Source: Desulforapulum autotrophicum HRM2 (GTDB lineage Bacteria > Desulfobacterota > Desulfobacteria > Desulfobacterales > Desulfobacteraceae). From it: DNA of 64,000 nt. This document shows, piece after piece, positions 25,809 through 33,994 of this stretch; positions within the stretch are counted from its first letter, which is position 1; each line of letters begins with the position of its first letter. Both the position numbers and the translations under genes were made by a program. The notes beneath the pieces were generated by a model, which worked only from the letters and a program-made list of their open reading frames with translations, was not told the DNA's origin and searched no databases. The stretch spans positions 434,001 through 498,000 of the forward strand of contig NC_012108.1 in NCBI RefSeq assembly GCF_000020365.1, given 5' to 3'.

Positions 25809-26297
25809 TCATATGCTTTTAGCCCATTCACTGATAGCCTTTTTTTTCTCCTGTGGAAAATCTTTGTTCACTTGATCATACAGCCAACGGAGAGACCTGT
25901 TTCTTAACCTGTCCCGAAACAATTCTTCAGCCTCCTGAATCACAACTTTTATTAAACATGGACATTCAGCCGTAAACACAGACGGATCATCCACAAAAAT
26001 ATTTTTTTTCCGAATCTCCGCGCATTGGAAAAAATAGGTAGGCCCTTCAATGGCCTCAATAATATCCCAAAAAGAAATATTTTCAGCCTGTTTTGCCAAT
26101 TCGTATCCGCCCTTCACACCTGGGGTAGATCGGACAATCCCCGCCTTACGTAATTTTGTAAAAACTTTTGAAAGATAGGTTACTTTGATTTTGTTTAATT
26201 CTGCTATCTGCTTAATTCCAATGGTTTTATGTTCGGGGAAATCCACCATATAAAATAGTGAATGAAACGCATTTTCTACACCTATACTAAATTGCAT
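25809..26297 (-). CDS. Rrf2-family transcriptional regulator
   Basis: A 162-residue winged-helix regulator: MQFSIGVENAFHSLFYMVDF, IGIKQIAELNKIKVTYLSKV (recognition helix) and AGIVRSTPGVKGGYELAK are the Rrf2 hallmarks. C-terminal cysteines (C114, C133, C135 region: QCAEIRK, ECPCLIK) may hold an Fe-S cluster, as in IscR or NsrR, or sense redox or nitrosative stress. Divergent from the PNPOx-like gene at 26438, with a palindrome between them that it probably binds. Confidence 0.85.
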   Translation of the reverse strand: MQFSIGVENAFHSLFYMVDFPEHKTIGIKQIAELNKIKVTYLSKVFTKLRKAGIVRSTPGVKGGYELAKQAENISFWDIIEAIEGPTYFFQCAEIRKKNIFVDDPSVFTAECPCLIKVVIQEAEELFRDRLRNRSLRWLYDQVNKDFPQEKKKAISEWAKSI

Positions 26298-26388
26298 GAA
26301 TTATTTCCTTTTGTAGTTATTCGGCCAAATTATTACCGCATTGTTCAGATTTTGTCTTGACTTTTTTTATACACGTTTTAATCTATCA

Positions 26389-26413
26389 ATTATAGATATA
26401 TAATGTCTATAAT
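26389..26413. promoter_or_regulatory. Palindromic operator in the Rrf2/PNPOx intergenic region
   Basis: ATTATAGA and TCTATAAT form an 8-base inverted repeat with a 9-base spacer. It overlaps a likely promoter (TTGACT at 26357, TAATCT at 26379) and lies 25 bases before the PNPOx-like start. This is a fitting site for repression by the divergent Rrf2 regulator. Confidence 0.55.
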
Positions 26414-26437
26414 ATACTTTTAAAGGAGATAGTCACG

Positions 26438-26809
26438 ATGATACCCGAAAAACTGAAAGAAATTTTGAAAAATACCGGAGTGGCGGCAATCGCGACTTTG
26501 GGTGAAGATGGTCCACACCTCGTTAATACATGGAACAATTACATCAAAATCTCAGCGGATGGGCGCTTGTTGATTCCAGCCGGATATATGAACAGAACAG
26601 AGGCCAATGTTGCCTACAATGACAAGGTATTGATCACCTTAAACAGTAGAAGAGTGACGGGCAATCATGGACCTGGCGCTGGATTTTTAATCAAAGGGAC
26701 AGCGTCCTTTATAACCTCAGGTCCGGACTATGATCTATTAAAAGCAAAATTCGATTGGATACGCGCTACTTTGGCAGTTTCCATCGATTCTGCTGAACAA
26801 ACTTGGTAG
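26438..26809 (+). CDS. Pyridoxamine 5'-phosphate oxidase-like flavin-binding protein
   Basis: A 123-residue protein of the PNPOx-like FMN-binding split-barrel fold: IPEKLKEILKNTGVAAIATL, GPHLVNTWNNYIKI, DGRLLIPAGYMNRTEANV, VLITLNSRRV, FLIKGTASFI. Small members with this pattern bind FMN and are often paired with Rrf2 regulators in anaerobes, suggesting a redox or detoxification role; substrate unknown. A GGAG site precedes the ATG. Confidence 0.8.
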   Translation: MIPEKLKEILKNTGVAAIATLGEDGPHLVNTWNNYIKISADGRLLIPAGYMNRTEANVAYNDKVLITLNSRRVTGNHGPGAGFLIKGTASFITSGPDYDLLKAKFDWIRATLAVSIDSAEQTW

Positions 26810-26925
26810 TTAGGGTTTGCTGAATAATCTAAAGGAAAGTATCCTATATTAAATTCCGCATTCCCTAAGATTAGAAAAAGGCCTGTGGACTATGTCCATA
26901 CGTCCACTCCCAAAATGCTGGATTT

Positions 26926-26961
26926 AAACCCCCAGACTATTATTAAAAGTCTGGGGGTTTT
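26926..26961 (+). terminator. Rho-independent terminator
   Basis: AAACCCCCAGACT pairs perfectly with AGTCTGGGGGTTT around a short loop, followed by TTTTC. Downstream of the PNPOx-like gene. The rest of the gap to tRNA-Glu shows no gene. Confidence 0.8.
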
Positions 26962-27291
26962 CAAACTGTAACCAAGTACCGCATCTTTCGGTTGATGGGA
27001 ATTCCATCGATCAAACAGACAATCAACCTGATAATAAAAAAAATGAAGGATTGATTGCAGTTGTGACTAATTATCCTGAATTTTTAATAGACTGTAATTT
27101 TTCAAGGATATCCATAGTAAGCTATAACCTACCAGGCAGAATTCATCTTCATTTGCTCAGGGGAAAATTTGGATCGTAACAGAGCACGAACATCCCCACA
27201 GGACCCAGCCAATAAAATCTTCCGATTAAACAAAATATGAGATATGGGAACAATGTTTTTTACAATCTATGGGTTGGATTGATAGGGGCTC

Positions 27292-27321
27292 AAAATAAAA
27301 AGGCCCTCCAAAGGGCCTTCT
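27292..27321 (-). terminator. Rho-independent terminator of tRNA-Glu
   Basis: On the reverse strand AAGGCCCTTTGGAGGGCCTT forms a tight hairpin followed by TTTATTTT, about 50 bases after the end of the tRNA. Confidence 0.8.
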
Positions 27322-27369
27322 GCCTCTCGGAGAGCTTTTATATATGGTGTGTAACTTATTGATTTCTAT

Positions 27370-27444
27370 TGGTGATCCCACCGGGAATCGAACCCGAGTT
27401 TCCGGCGTGAGAGGCCAGCGTCCTAACCGCTAGACGATGGGACC
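27370..27444 (-). tRNA. tRNA-Glu (anticodon CTC)
   Basis: A 75-base cloverleaf: acceptor stem GGTCCCA / TGGGATC, anticodon stem CTGGC / GCCGG with loop CTCTCAC (anticodon CTC, reading GAG), T arm with GGTTCGATTCC, discriminator A and an encoded CCA end. The GTCTAGCGGTTAGGAC D-arm is typical of tRNA-Glu. Confidence 0.95.
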
Positions 27445-27492
27445 ACATAAAAACGAGTACTATCTATAATAATGATGCGGTTTTGTCAATCA

Positions 27493-27705
27493 TTATTTGG
27501 GGTCGGTGTCATTTTTTTTGACACCCTTGCGGAATCCGAATAAAAGGTAGATGAGCCATCCCACAAAGGGGAGAAGGGCTGTAAACCCCCAGATGGCCTT
27601 GGTTTTGGTTGATCCGAAATCCTTTAAAAGGACATCGACGACGGCAAGTATGGTCAATGCCCAGAAAATGGCAGCGATCCCGGCAACAATTGCAAATGTA
27701 TCCAT
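27493..27705 (-). CDS. Small PLDc_N-type membrane protein
   Basis: A 70-residue protein with two transmembrane helices (IVAGIAAIFWALTILAVVDV and WGFTALLPFVGWLIYLLFGF) joined by a basic loop. This is the phospholipase D nuclease N-terminal (PLDc_N) membrane module found as a stand-alone protein in many bacteria. No catalytic domain. Function unknown. It lies 10 bases downstream of the transglycosylase gene, so probably cotranscribed. Confidence 0.7.
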   Translation of the reverse strand: MDTFAIVAGIAAIFWALTILAVVDVLLKDFGSTKTKAIWGFTALLPFVGWLIYLLFGFRKGVKKNDTDPK

Positions 27706-27715
27706 GGGGTATTTG

Positions 27716-28609
27716 TTATCCTTTTAACTTGTCGGATATTTTTAAGAGTGTATCCACATAGTAGTTGCTGTGGTTGTATTTGTAGAGGATTTTGTGGGCC
27801 TGCTGCCGGGTGACAGAAGGTTCCCATCCATAATGGTTTAAATAATTTGCAATGCTGTGGATGGCATCGGCATGGGTGAATAGGTTGACGTGACCATCCT
27901 TGTTGCCGTCCTTGGCAAGGGTCAGGGCATTGCTTGGCATGAACTGACTGATGCCCATGGCACCGGCATAGGAACCCGTTATGGTTGACGGGTCGATGGA
28001 CTCCTGGGTTGAGAATTTCAGCAGGGCCTTGAGTTCCTTATATGCCCACTCGGATTTTTTGTTTGCCTTTTGTTCAAATTTGATCTTTGTCAGGCGTCTT
28101 GAATCCGAAATGGCGTTCCACAGGCTTTCTCTTTCGGTTTTTCCAGCAATGGCGGCCATGGTGGACAGGGTGTTTAGGATGGGCCGGTTGCCCACATAGG
28201 TGCCAAGCCGGGTTTCCACAAGAATGATGGCGGTGATGATGGTTTTGTCCACCCCATACTCTTCCTGGGCCTTCTCAAGATCCTCCCTGTGTTTTTCCAT
28301 ATAGGCCCGGGCGTTGCTGATGGAATCTGATGACAGAAACTGGTCATAGTCCAGGCTTGATTCTGAATGGATGAAAAACAGAGAAACCCCTTTTGGGTCA
28401 AAGGTAACCTTGGGATTGTCAAAAATCTTGTGGATGTCCTCCTGGGAGAATCCGTCGTTTATAAGGCGTTGTATTAAATTTTTAAATTCTTGTTTGGGCA
28501 GATTCTCCTGGGCCTGCACCACATTGGGCAGGGCTGAAAACATGAGCAGGAGAAGGAGTATCAGCACAGGGAAAAAGAAATCATGGGCTTTGTGAATAAG
28601 GGTTTTCAT
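27716..28609 (-). CDS. Lytic murein transglycosylase, MltB-like
   Basis: A 297-residue exported enzyme with a signal peptide (residues 1-33, ending VVQAQ). The SLT/MltB catalytic core includes TAIILVETRLGTYVGNRPIL, whose Glu is the expected catalytic acid, YKELKALLKF and the GSYAGAMGISQFMPSN motif. It cleaves peptidoglycan glycan strands to form 1,6-anhydromuropeptides. There is no lipobox cysteine, so it is periplasmic rather than lipid-anchored. Confidence 0.88.
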   Translation of the reverse strand: MKTLIHKAHDFFFPVLILLLLLMFSALPNVVQAQENLPKQEFKNLIQRLINDGFSQEDIHKIFDNPKVTFDPKGVSLFFIHSESSLDYDQFLSSDSISNARAYMEKHREDLEKAQEEYGVDKTIITAIILVETRLGTYVGNRPILNTLSTMAAIAGKTERESLWNAISDSRRLTKIKFEQKANKKSEWAYKELKALLKFSTQESIDPSTITGSYAGAMGISQFMPSNALTLAKDGNKDGHVNLFTHADAIHSIANYLNHYGWEPSVTRQQAHKILYKYNHSNYYVDTLLKISDKLKG

Positions 28610-28800
28610 AAAATGTATTCTCCTTGGGTCGAAGTTGTCTGTGCGTTTTTTATAGCCTATTTTTCCCTGGATTGCATTAAAAAAAAATGGCGACCCTATC
28701 CTGAGCTTGATACTGTAAAAACAACGTGTTATAAACGGATCGAAATTTTAATGTCAATGCAGGCAGGATAAACAGGATACTGAACAGGATCAAACCGGCT

Positions 28801-30162
28801 GTGACTAAAAAAGAAAAATCGATATTCAGGTGCCAGAACTGCGGGTTTCAGAGCCCCCAGTGGATTGGTAAATGTCCCGATTGCGGCGGGTGGGACACCC
28901 TTACACCTGAACGGCAGCGTCCGGTGAAAGGGGCTGGGGGAAAGCTTTCTTCCAACTATACAAGACCCGTGCCCATGGCCGCCATTGAGTTTGAGGAGGA
29001 GCCCCGCATCCAGACGGGCATTGGTGAGTTTGACCGGGTGCTCGGGGGTGGCATCGTTCCTGGAACTCTGGTGCTCATTGGCGGTGATCCAGGTATCGGG
29101 AAATCAACCCTCATGCTCCAGGTTCTTGCCATGCTGTCAAATGCCGGGAAAAAGACTCTCTATGTGTCAGGTGAAGAGTCCATACGCCAGCTCAAGATGA
29201 GGGGAAAACGGCTTGCCTCCGAGACTATTTCCATGCTTGTTGCTGCGGAAACAGACCTTGACGATATTCTGGCCATGGCCGAGCATGAAATGCCCGCCGC
29301 AATGGTGGTGGATTCCATTCAGACGGTGTACAGTCCGGAAATTGCGTCCACCCCTGGCAGTGTCACCCAGATACGGGAAGCGTCCATGCGCCTGATGACC
29401 ATGGCTAAAAAAACCGGTATCCCCCTTTTCCTTGTGGGCCATGTGACCAAGGGCGGCGCCATTGCAGGGCCAAGAATCATGGAGCACATGGTGGATACGG
29501 TTCTCTATTTTGAGGGGGATCGAAGCCATGTGTTCAGGATTTTGAGGGCCGTGAAAAATCGGTTTGGATCCACCAACGAGATCGGTGTTTTCGAGATGAA
29601 GGGCCAGGGCCTTGAAGAGGTGCCAAATCCTTCGGCTGTGTTTCTTTCGGAACGGCCGGTCAATACCCCCGGGTCCGTGGTCACTGCAAGCATGGAGGGT
29701 ACAAGGCCGATCCTTGTTGAAATCCAGGGGCTTGCCTCAAGCTCCAGTTTTGGTACGCCCCGGCGGACCGTGCTTGGGCTGGATCCCAACCGTGTGGCCC
29801 TGATTGCCGCTGTCATGGAAAAACGACTGGGAATGAACCTTTCCGGGCTTGATATCTTCATGAACGTGGCAGGTGGGGTAAAGGTGACTGAGCCTGCTGC
29901 TGACCTGGGTGTTGCCATTGCCCTTGCTTCAAGTTTCCTGGACAGGCCTGTTCCCGAAGGCACTACCGTGCTTGGGGAGGTGGGGCTGACAGGCGAAATC
30001 CGGGCGGTGAGCCATGTGGAGCAGCGGATTAAAGAGGCGGTAAAAATGGGGTTTACCCGTTGCCTTGTGCCGGCAAACTCCCTCAAACAGATACCAGAGA
30101 TAGCAGGGACCCGGATTGACGGCGTGAGTTCCCTGAAACAGATCATGGCGTTAGTTTTCTAA
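28801..30162 (+). CDS. radA: DNA repair protein RadA
   Basis: A 453-residue protein with a GTG start. An N-terminal C4 zinc finger (CQNCGFQSP, CPDCGGW), a RecA-like ATPase core with Walker A GGDPGIGKST, the RadA-specific KNRFGSTNEIGVFEM motif and a C-terminal Lon-like domain are all present. RadA drives branch migration in recombinational repair. First gene of a likely radA-rlmE-yebC operon with short spacers (20 and 12 bases). Confidence 0.96.
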   Translation: MTKKEKSIFRCQNCGFQSPQWIGKCPDCGGWDTLTPERQRPVKGAGGKLSSNYTRPVPMAAIEFEEEPRIQTGIGEFDRVLGGGIVPGTLVLIGGDPGIGKSTLMLQVLAMLSNAGKKTLYVSGEESIRQLKMRGKRLASETISMLVAAETDLDDILAMAEHEMPAAMVVDSIQTVYSPEIASTPGSVTQIREASMRLMTMAKKTGIPLFLVGHVTKGGAIAGPRIMEHMVDTVLYFEGDRSHVFRILRAVKNRFGSTNEIGVFEMKGQGLEEVPNPSAVFLSERPVNTPGSVVTASMEGTRPILVEIQGLASSSSFGTPRRTVLGLDPNRVALIAAVMEKRLGMNLSGLDIFMNVAGGVKVTEPAADLGVAIALASSFLDRPVPEGTTVLGEVGLTGEIRAVSHVEQRIKEAVKMGFTRCLVPANSLKQIPEIAGTRIDGVSSLKQIMALVF

Positions 30163-30182
30163 ACGACCAGACAAAGGAATAG

Positions 30183-30794
30183 ATGAAAAACAGAGGCCGG
30201 ACAAAACCAAAGAAAAATCAATGGGCTGACCATTATACCCAAAAGGCCAGGGACGAGAATTATCCCGCCCGGTCGGTTTATAAACTCATGGAGATTCAGA
30301 AGCGGTTCCAGGTGATTAAAAAAGGTGCCAGTGTCCTTGATCTCGGGTGTGCTCCAGGGTCATGGCTGATCCATGCGGCAGAACTTACAGGACCTTCCGG
30401 AAGGGCCGTGGGCATTGATCTGAAGCCTGTGGATGCTGCGCTTCCCCCCAATGCCATTGCCCATACCGGGGATATCTTTGAGATGGAATCAACCCTTGGC
30501 GAGGCCGTGGGACAGGACTATGACGCCGTTATCAGTGATATGGCGCCTGCCACCACCGGCAGAAAGGATATTGATGCGGCACGGTCTTTTGCCCTTTGTG
30601 AGGCAGCCCTCAGGGTAGCGTGTGGGCTTTTGGCCGACGGTGGCAATTTCGTATGCAAGATCTTCCAGGGAGCAGAGTTTAAACAGTTTGAAAATCAGGT
30701 GAAATCAAGGTTTACCAGTCACAAGATTTTCAAGCCCGACAGTTGCAGAAAATCGAGCAAAGAGATATATATCATCGGATTAGGTAAAAAATAA
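30183..30794 (+). CDS. rlmE: 23S rRNA (uridine-2'-O)-methyltransferase RlmE
   Basis: A 203-residue FtsJ/RrmJ family enzyme that methylates the 2'-O of U2552 in the 23S A-loop. The SAM motif is DLGCAPGSW. The K-D-K-E catalytic tetrad is visible as ARSVYKL, SDMAP, VCKIFQG and SKEIYIIG. Full length. Between radA and yebC. Confidence 0.95.
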   Translation: MKNRGRTKPKKNQWADHYTQKARDENYPARSVYKLMEIQKRFQVIKKGASVLDLGCAPGSWLIHAAELTGPSGRAVGIDLKPVDAALPPNAIAHTGDIFEMESTLGEAVGQDYDAVISDMAPATTGRKDIDAARSFALCEAALRVACGLLADGGNFVCKIFQGAEFKQFENQVKSRFTSHKIFKPDSCRKSSKEIYIIGLGKK

Positions 30795-30806
30795 CGAGGA
30801 GGTACA

Positions 30807-31550
30807 ATGTCAGGACATAGTAAATGGTCGACCATTAAACATAAAAAAGGCGCCGCAGATGCAAAGCGGGGTAAAATATTCACCAAACTGATCAAAGAGA
30901 TCACTGTTGCCGCAAGGATGGGGGGAGGGGATATTGACAGTAATCCCCGGTTGAGGGGTGCCGTTGCCGCAGCCAAGGCCCAGAACATGCCCAAGGATAA
31001 CCTTGAGCGGGCCATTAAAAAAGGTACGGGAGACCTTGAGGGGGTTGATTACGAGGAGATCCTATACGAGGGGTATGGGCCTGGCGGGGTTGCTATTCTT
31101 GTGGAGTGTCTGACCGACAACAAGAACCGGACCATTGCCGATGTGCGCTATATCTTCAGCAAGGCCGGTGGTAACATTGGCACCGACGGGTGTGTTGCCT
31201 GGATGTTTGATAAAAAGGGCCTTATCACCATTTCAAAGGAAGAGTCGGACGAGGATACCCTCATGGAGGTCGGGCTTGAGGCTGGTGCCGAGGATGTGAC
31301 GGATGAGGGCGACTGCTTTGAGATCATCACAGATCCGGCTGATTTTGATGCCGTTAAAGGAGCGGTTGAAGCGGCCGGCATCAAGATCGAAATGGCCGAG
31401 GTGACCATGATTCCCCAGACCCAGACACGCCTTGAGGGAAAAGAGGCCGAGCAGATGGTCAGATTCATGGACGCCCTGGATGACTGTGACGATATCCAGA
31501 AGTTTTACTCCAACGCAGATATTCCCGACGAAGTTTATGACGCCATGTAG
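30807..31550 (+). CDS. YebC/PmpR family regulator
   Basis: A 247-residue member of the highly conserved YebC family: [20 protein letters not shown] start, [64 protein letters not shown]. Members act as transcription factors or as ribosome-associated translation factors easing polyproline stalls; which role applies here cannot be told. A GGAGG site lies 6 bases before the ATG. Confidence 0.95.
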   Translation: MSGHSKWSTIKHKKGAADAKRGKIFTKLIKEITVAARMGGGDIDSNPRLRGAVAAAKAQNMPKDNLERAIKKGTGDLEGVDYEEILYEGYGPGGVAILVECLTDNKNRTIADVRYIFSKAGGNIGTDGCVAWMFDKKGLITISKEESDEDTLMEVGLEAGAEDVTDEGDCFEIITDPADFDAVKGAVEAAGIKIEMAEVTMIPQTQTRLEGKEAEQMVRFMDALDDCDDIQKFYSNADIPDEVYDAM

Positions 31551-31572
31551 GCGTCAACCCTCCTGAATTATA

Positions 31573-31600
31573 CCACGGTTGAAGGGTCGATCAACCGTGG
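31573..31600. terminator. Hairpin between convergent yebC and lolA
   Basis: ACCACGGTTGA pairs with TCAACCGTGGT around AGGGTCGA. The T-run is weak on either strand, but the position between convergent stop codons fits a bidirectional terminator. Confidence 0.6.
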
Positions 31601-31601
31601 T

Positions 31602-32321
31602 TTAGCCCTCATTGGGGTTCATGAATAAAAGATCGGTTCCCTCTGGGACCGTAAATTCAAACAGGGCTTTTTCCAGTTTGTGAAAGGTTATTTCCTTGAA
31701 TTCAAGGATTGTGGTGTCTCCATAGGTGTTTGTGGTCTCCACCCGGTCAACGTCAAAGGTGGTTCGTGATACCCTGATGTCAATGGTTGTGATTTCAGGG
31801 TTCTGGCGTTTGGGAACCAGGACAAGGGTCACAAAATCGGTGTCAAACTTGCCAAGGGTGATGGTGTAGTCGATCCTGATAAGGGTGATGTCCGACAGAA
31901 AAGCGCCGCCGCCCCCTGTCTTAAAAAATGCTGCCGCATCCCCCTTGACCACCTGGTTTTCCTCGGTTCGGTATATCCACAGGGTTTTACCGTTGGTTAT
32001 AATTTCCTGACGTTCCGGCTCCTGGTATTCCCACCGCATCCGGCCCGGGTGGCTGAAAAATGCCTGTCCATTTGCTGTTTCCGTGATTTCGATGGCGGCA
32101 AGGCGGGATGTCTGGTAAAAATTGGCCGTGAAATCCTGGCCTGAATACCGGTGTTCGATGCCCGTGAGGACGGTTTCAAGGTCAGGGGTCTGGGTATCGG
32201 CCTGGGCGTTTGCAAAGGAAAAAAGCACCACGGAAAGAACCATGGCCAGGCAAAAACGCTTCCAGGGGCAGGGGGAATTTGTCCCCGGCCTTTGACGGTT
32301 GTTATTTGATGAGTTTTGCAA
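31602..32321 (-). CDS. lolA: Outer-membrane lipoprotein carrier LolA
   Basis: A periplasmic chaperone carrying lipoproteins from LolCDE to the outer membrane. I start it at the TTG at 32321 because GAGGAAA lies 4-9 bases upstream and the N-terminus then gives a basic region (PWKRFC) and hydrophobic core ending FANAQA. The longer ATG start lies deep in the upstream gene, and the ATG at 32243 lacks positive charge. LolA features: FYQTSRL, GRMRWEYQEPERQEIITNGK, TLWIYRTEENQVVKGDAAAF, VDRVETTNTYGDTTILEFKE. It overlaps the acyl-CoA ligase stop by 20 bases, which is odd for a LolA gene but indicates coupling. Confidence 0.88.
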   Translation of the reverse strand: MQNSSNNNRQRPGTNSPCPWKRFCLAMVLSVVLFSFANAQADTQTPDLETVLTGIEHRYSGQDFTANFYQTSRLAAIEITETANGQAFFSHPGRMRWEYQEPERQEIITNGKTLWIYRTEENQVVKGDAAAFFKTGGGGAFLSDITLIRIDYTITLGKFDTDFVTLVLVPKRQNPEITTIDIRVSRTTFDVDRVETTNTYGDTTILEFKEITFHKLEKALFEFTVPEGTDLLFMNPNEG

Positions 32322-33891
32322 TGTCTTTCCTCGTATCCTTGCCGTAGAGGCGTCTGAGCTTGGGTTTTTCAATCTTGCCGGTGGCGTTTCGGGGGACATC
32401 CCCAAAGATGATTTTCCTCAGCCGTTTGTAACGGGCAAGGGCTTCACCAAACTCCACAATTTCTTTCTTGGTCAGTTCAGCCCCTGGCTTTACGGCAAAG
32501 ATGCCGGCAGGGACCTCGCCTAGCCGTTCGTCCGGAATGCCGATCACGGCAATATCCTGGATCTTTTTATGCTGCATGTAAAAGTGCTCGATCTCAACGG
32601 GGAAGATGTTTTCACCGCCGCAGATGATGACATCTTTTTTCCTGTCCACCAGCCAGATAAAACCCGAACGGTCGTAGCGGGCAATGTCGCCGGTGTGGAG
32701 CCAGCCGTTGATAATGGTTTTGGCCGTGGCCTCGGGATTTTTGTAGTATTCTTTCATTACACCCGGTCCCCTGACGATGAGCTCGCCGCTTTCGCCGCCT
32801 GGAAGCTTGTTGCCGGCAGCATCCACAATGGCGCATTCCCAGTCAAACCCTGGAACACCGATGGCACCGACCTGGTGTTTATTTTGAATGCCCAGGTGAA
32901 CGCAGCCGGGTCCCGTGGTTTCGGTGAGTCCGTAGTTGGTGTCGTAGTCGTGGTTGGGAAAGTACTGCTTCCACTCGTTGATCAGGCTTGGGGGCACGGG
33001 CTGGGCACCGATGTGCATGAGCCGCCACTGGTCCAGGTTGTAATGGGACAGATCCACCTTGCCGCTTTCAATGGCAATGAGGATGTCATGGGCCCAGGGA
33101 ACCAGGAGCCATACAATGGTGGCCATTTCTTCAGACACGGCTTCAAGGATCCATCTGGGCTTGACGCCCTTGAGAATGACGCAGCGGCCGCCCACCACAA
33201 AGCTTCCCATCCAGTGCATTTTGGCACCCGTGTGGTACAGGGGAGGGATGCATAAAAAGGTGTCTTCGTGGGTCTGGCCGTGGTGGCGGTTCTCAACATA
33301 GCAGGCGTGCTCAAGGTTGCGATGGGAAAGAAGTACGGCCTTTGGGGTGCCGGTGGTGCCGGAGGTGAAGTAGAGGGCTGCATCGTCTTCAATGGAGATT
33401 GCAACACTTGGCGGAGTTTGATCGTCCTGGGCATGGATGAATGTTTCATATTGGATGGCCCAGTCCGGGCATAATTCCCGGGGACCTGTGAAGATCCAGA
33501 GGTGCACGGTGGTGTCAAGAAAGACCTTGACCTGTTCGATGCGTTGGATGAACTCCTCGCCAAAGACAAACACTTTGGCCTCGGCAACCTCGGTGCACAA
33601 CCGGATCTTGTCGGATTCAAATCTGAAGTTCAGGGGGACGGCCCATGCCCCGGTGCTGAGGATGCCAAAGTAGATGGGCAGCCATTCAATGCTGTTGGTC
33701 ATCAGCTGGACGACCCGGTCCCCCTTTTTGATTCCCCTTTGGGCAAGGGCGTTGGCCATGCGGTTGGAGGCCTGGTAAAACGCGTTCCAGGTGATCTCCC
33801 TGCGTAGCTCCTTGTCCGGCACCCGTTCCACAAGGGCGATGTCTTTGGGGTACATCCGGCTGTTTCTTGCTAAAATTTCTGTTATTATCAT
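32302..33891 (-). CDS. AMP-forming acyl-CoA synthetase
   Basis: A 529-residue ANL-superfamily enzyme that activates a carboxylic acid to its CoA thioester through an acyl-adenylate. Motifs: LYFTSGTTGTPKAVLLSH (AMP loop), YGLTETTG, TGDIARYDRSGFIWLVDRKK and C-terminal NATGKIEKPKLR with the catalytic lysine. It is closest in feel to long/medium-chain fatty acyl-CoA ligases. Substrate cannot be set from sequence. No other beta-oxidation gene is adjacent. Confidence 0.88.
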   Translation of the reverse strand: MIITEILARNSRMYPKDIALVERVPDKELRREITWNAFYQASNRMANALAQRGIKKGDRVVQLMTNSIEWLPIYFGILSTGAWAVPLNFRFESDKIRLCTEVAEAKVFVFGEEFIQRIEQVKVFLDTTVHLWIFTGPRELCPDWAIQYETFIHAQDDQTPPSVAISIEDDAALYFTSGTTGTPKAVLLSHRNLEHACYVENRHHGQTHEDTFLCIPPLYHTGAKMHWMGSFVVGGRCVILKGVKPRWILEAVSEEMATIVWLLVPWAHDILIAIESGKVDLSHYNLDQWRLMHIGAQPVPPSLINEWKQYFPNHDYDTNYGLTETTGPGCVHLGIQNKHQVGAIGVPGFDWECAIVDAAGNKLPGGESGELIVRGPGVMKEYYKNPEATAKTIINGWLHTGDIARYDRSGFIWLVDRKKDVIICGGENIFPVEIEHFYMQHKKIQDIAVIGIPDERLGEVPAGIFAVKPGAELTKKEIVEFGEALARYKRLRKIIFGDVPRNATGKIEKPKLRRLYGKDTRKDIAKLIK

Positions 33892-33935
33892 TCCTGTCGT
33901 CCCTGTCGTCCAGATTCCATGAAGGTTGCGCTAAT

Positions 33936-33978
33936 AAAAATCCCACTGGGCAGTATAAAGCACAGTGGGATTTTATTT
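33936..33978 (-). terminator. Rho-independent terminator after dnaK
   Basis: AAAATCCCACTG pairs with CAGTGGGATTTT around a 20-base loop, with A/T runs on both sides, just beyond the dnaK stop. Confidence 0.75.
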
Positions 33979-33994
33979 CAAGGGGGTTTGTTAT

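Noticed and set aside
32569-33255. 228-codon frame on the strand opposite the acyl-CoA ligase gene
   Set aside because: The ligase is full length with all motifs; the opposite frame has no homology or ribosome binding site.
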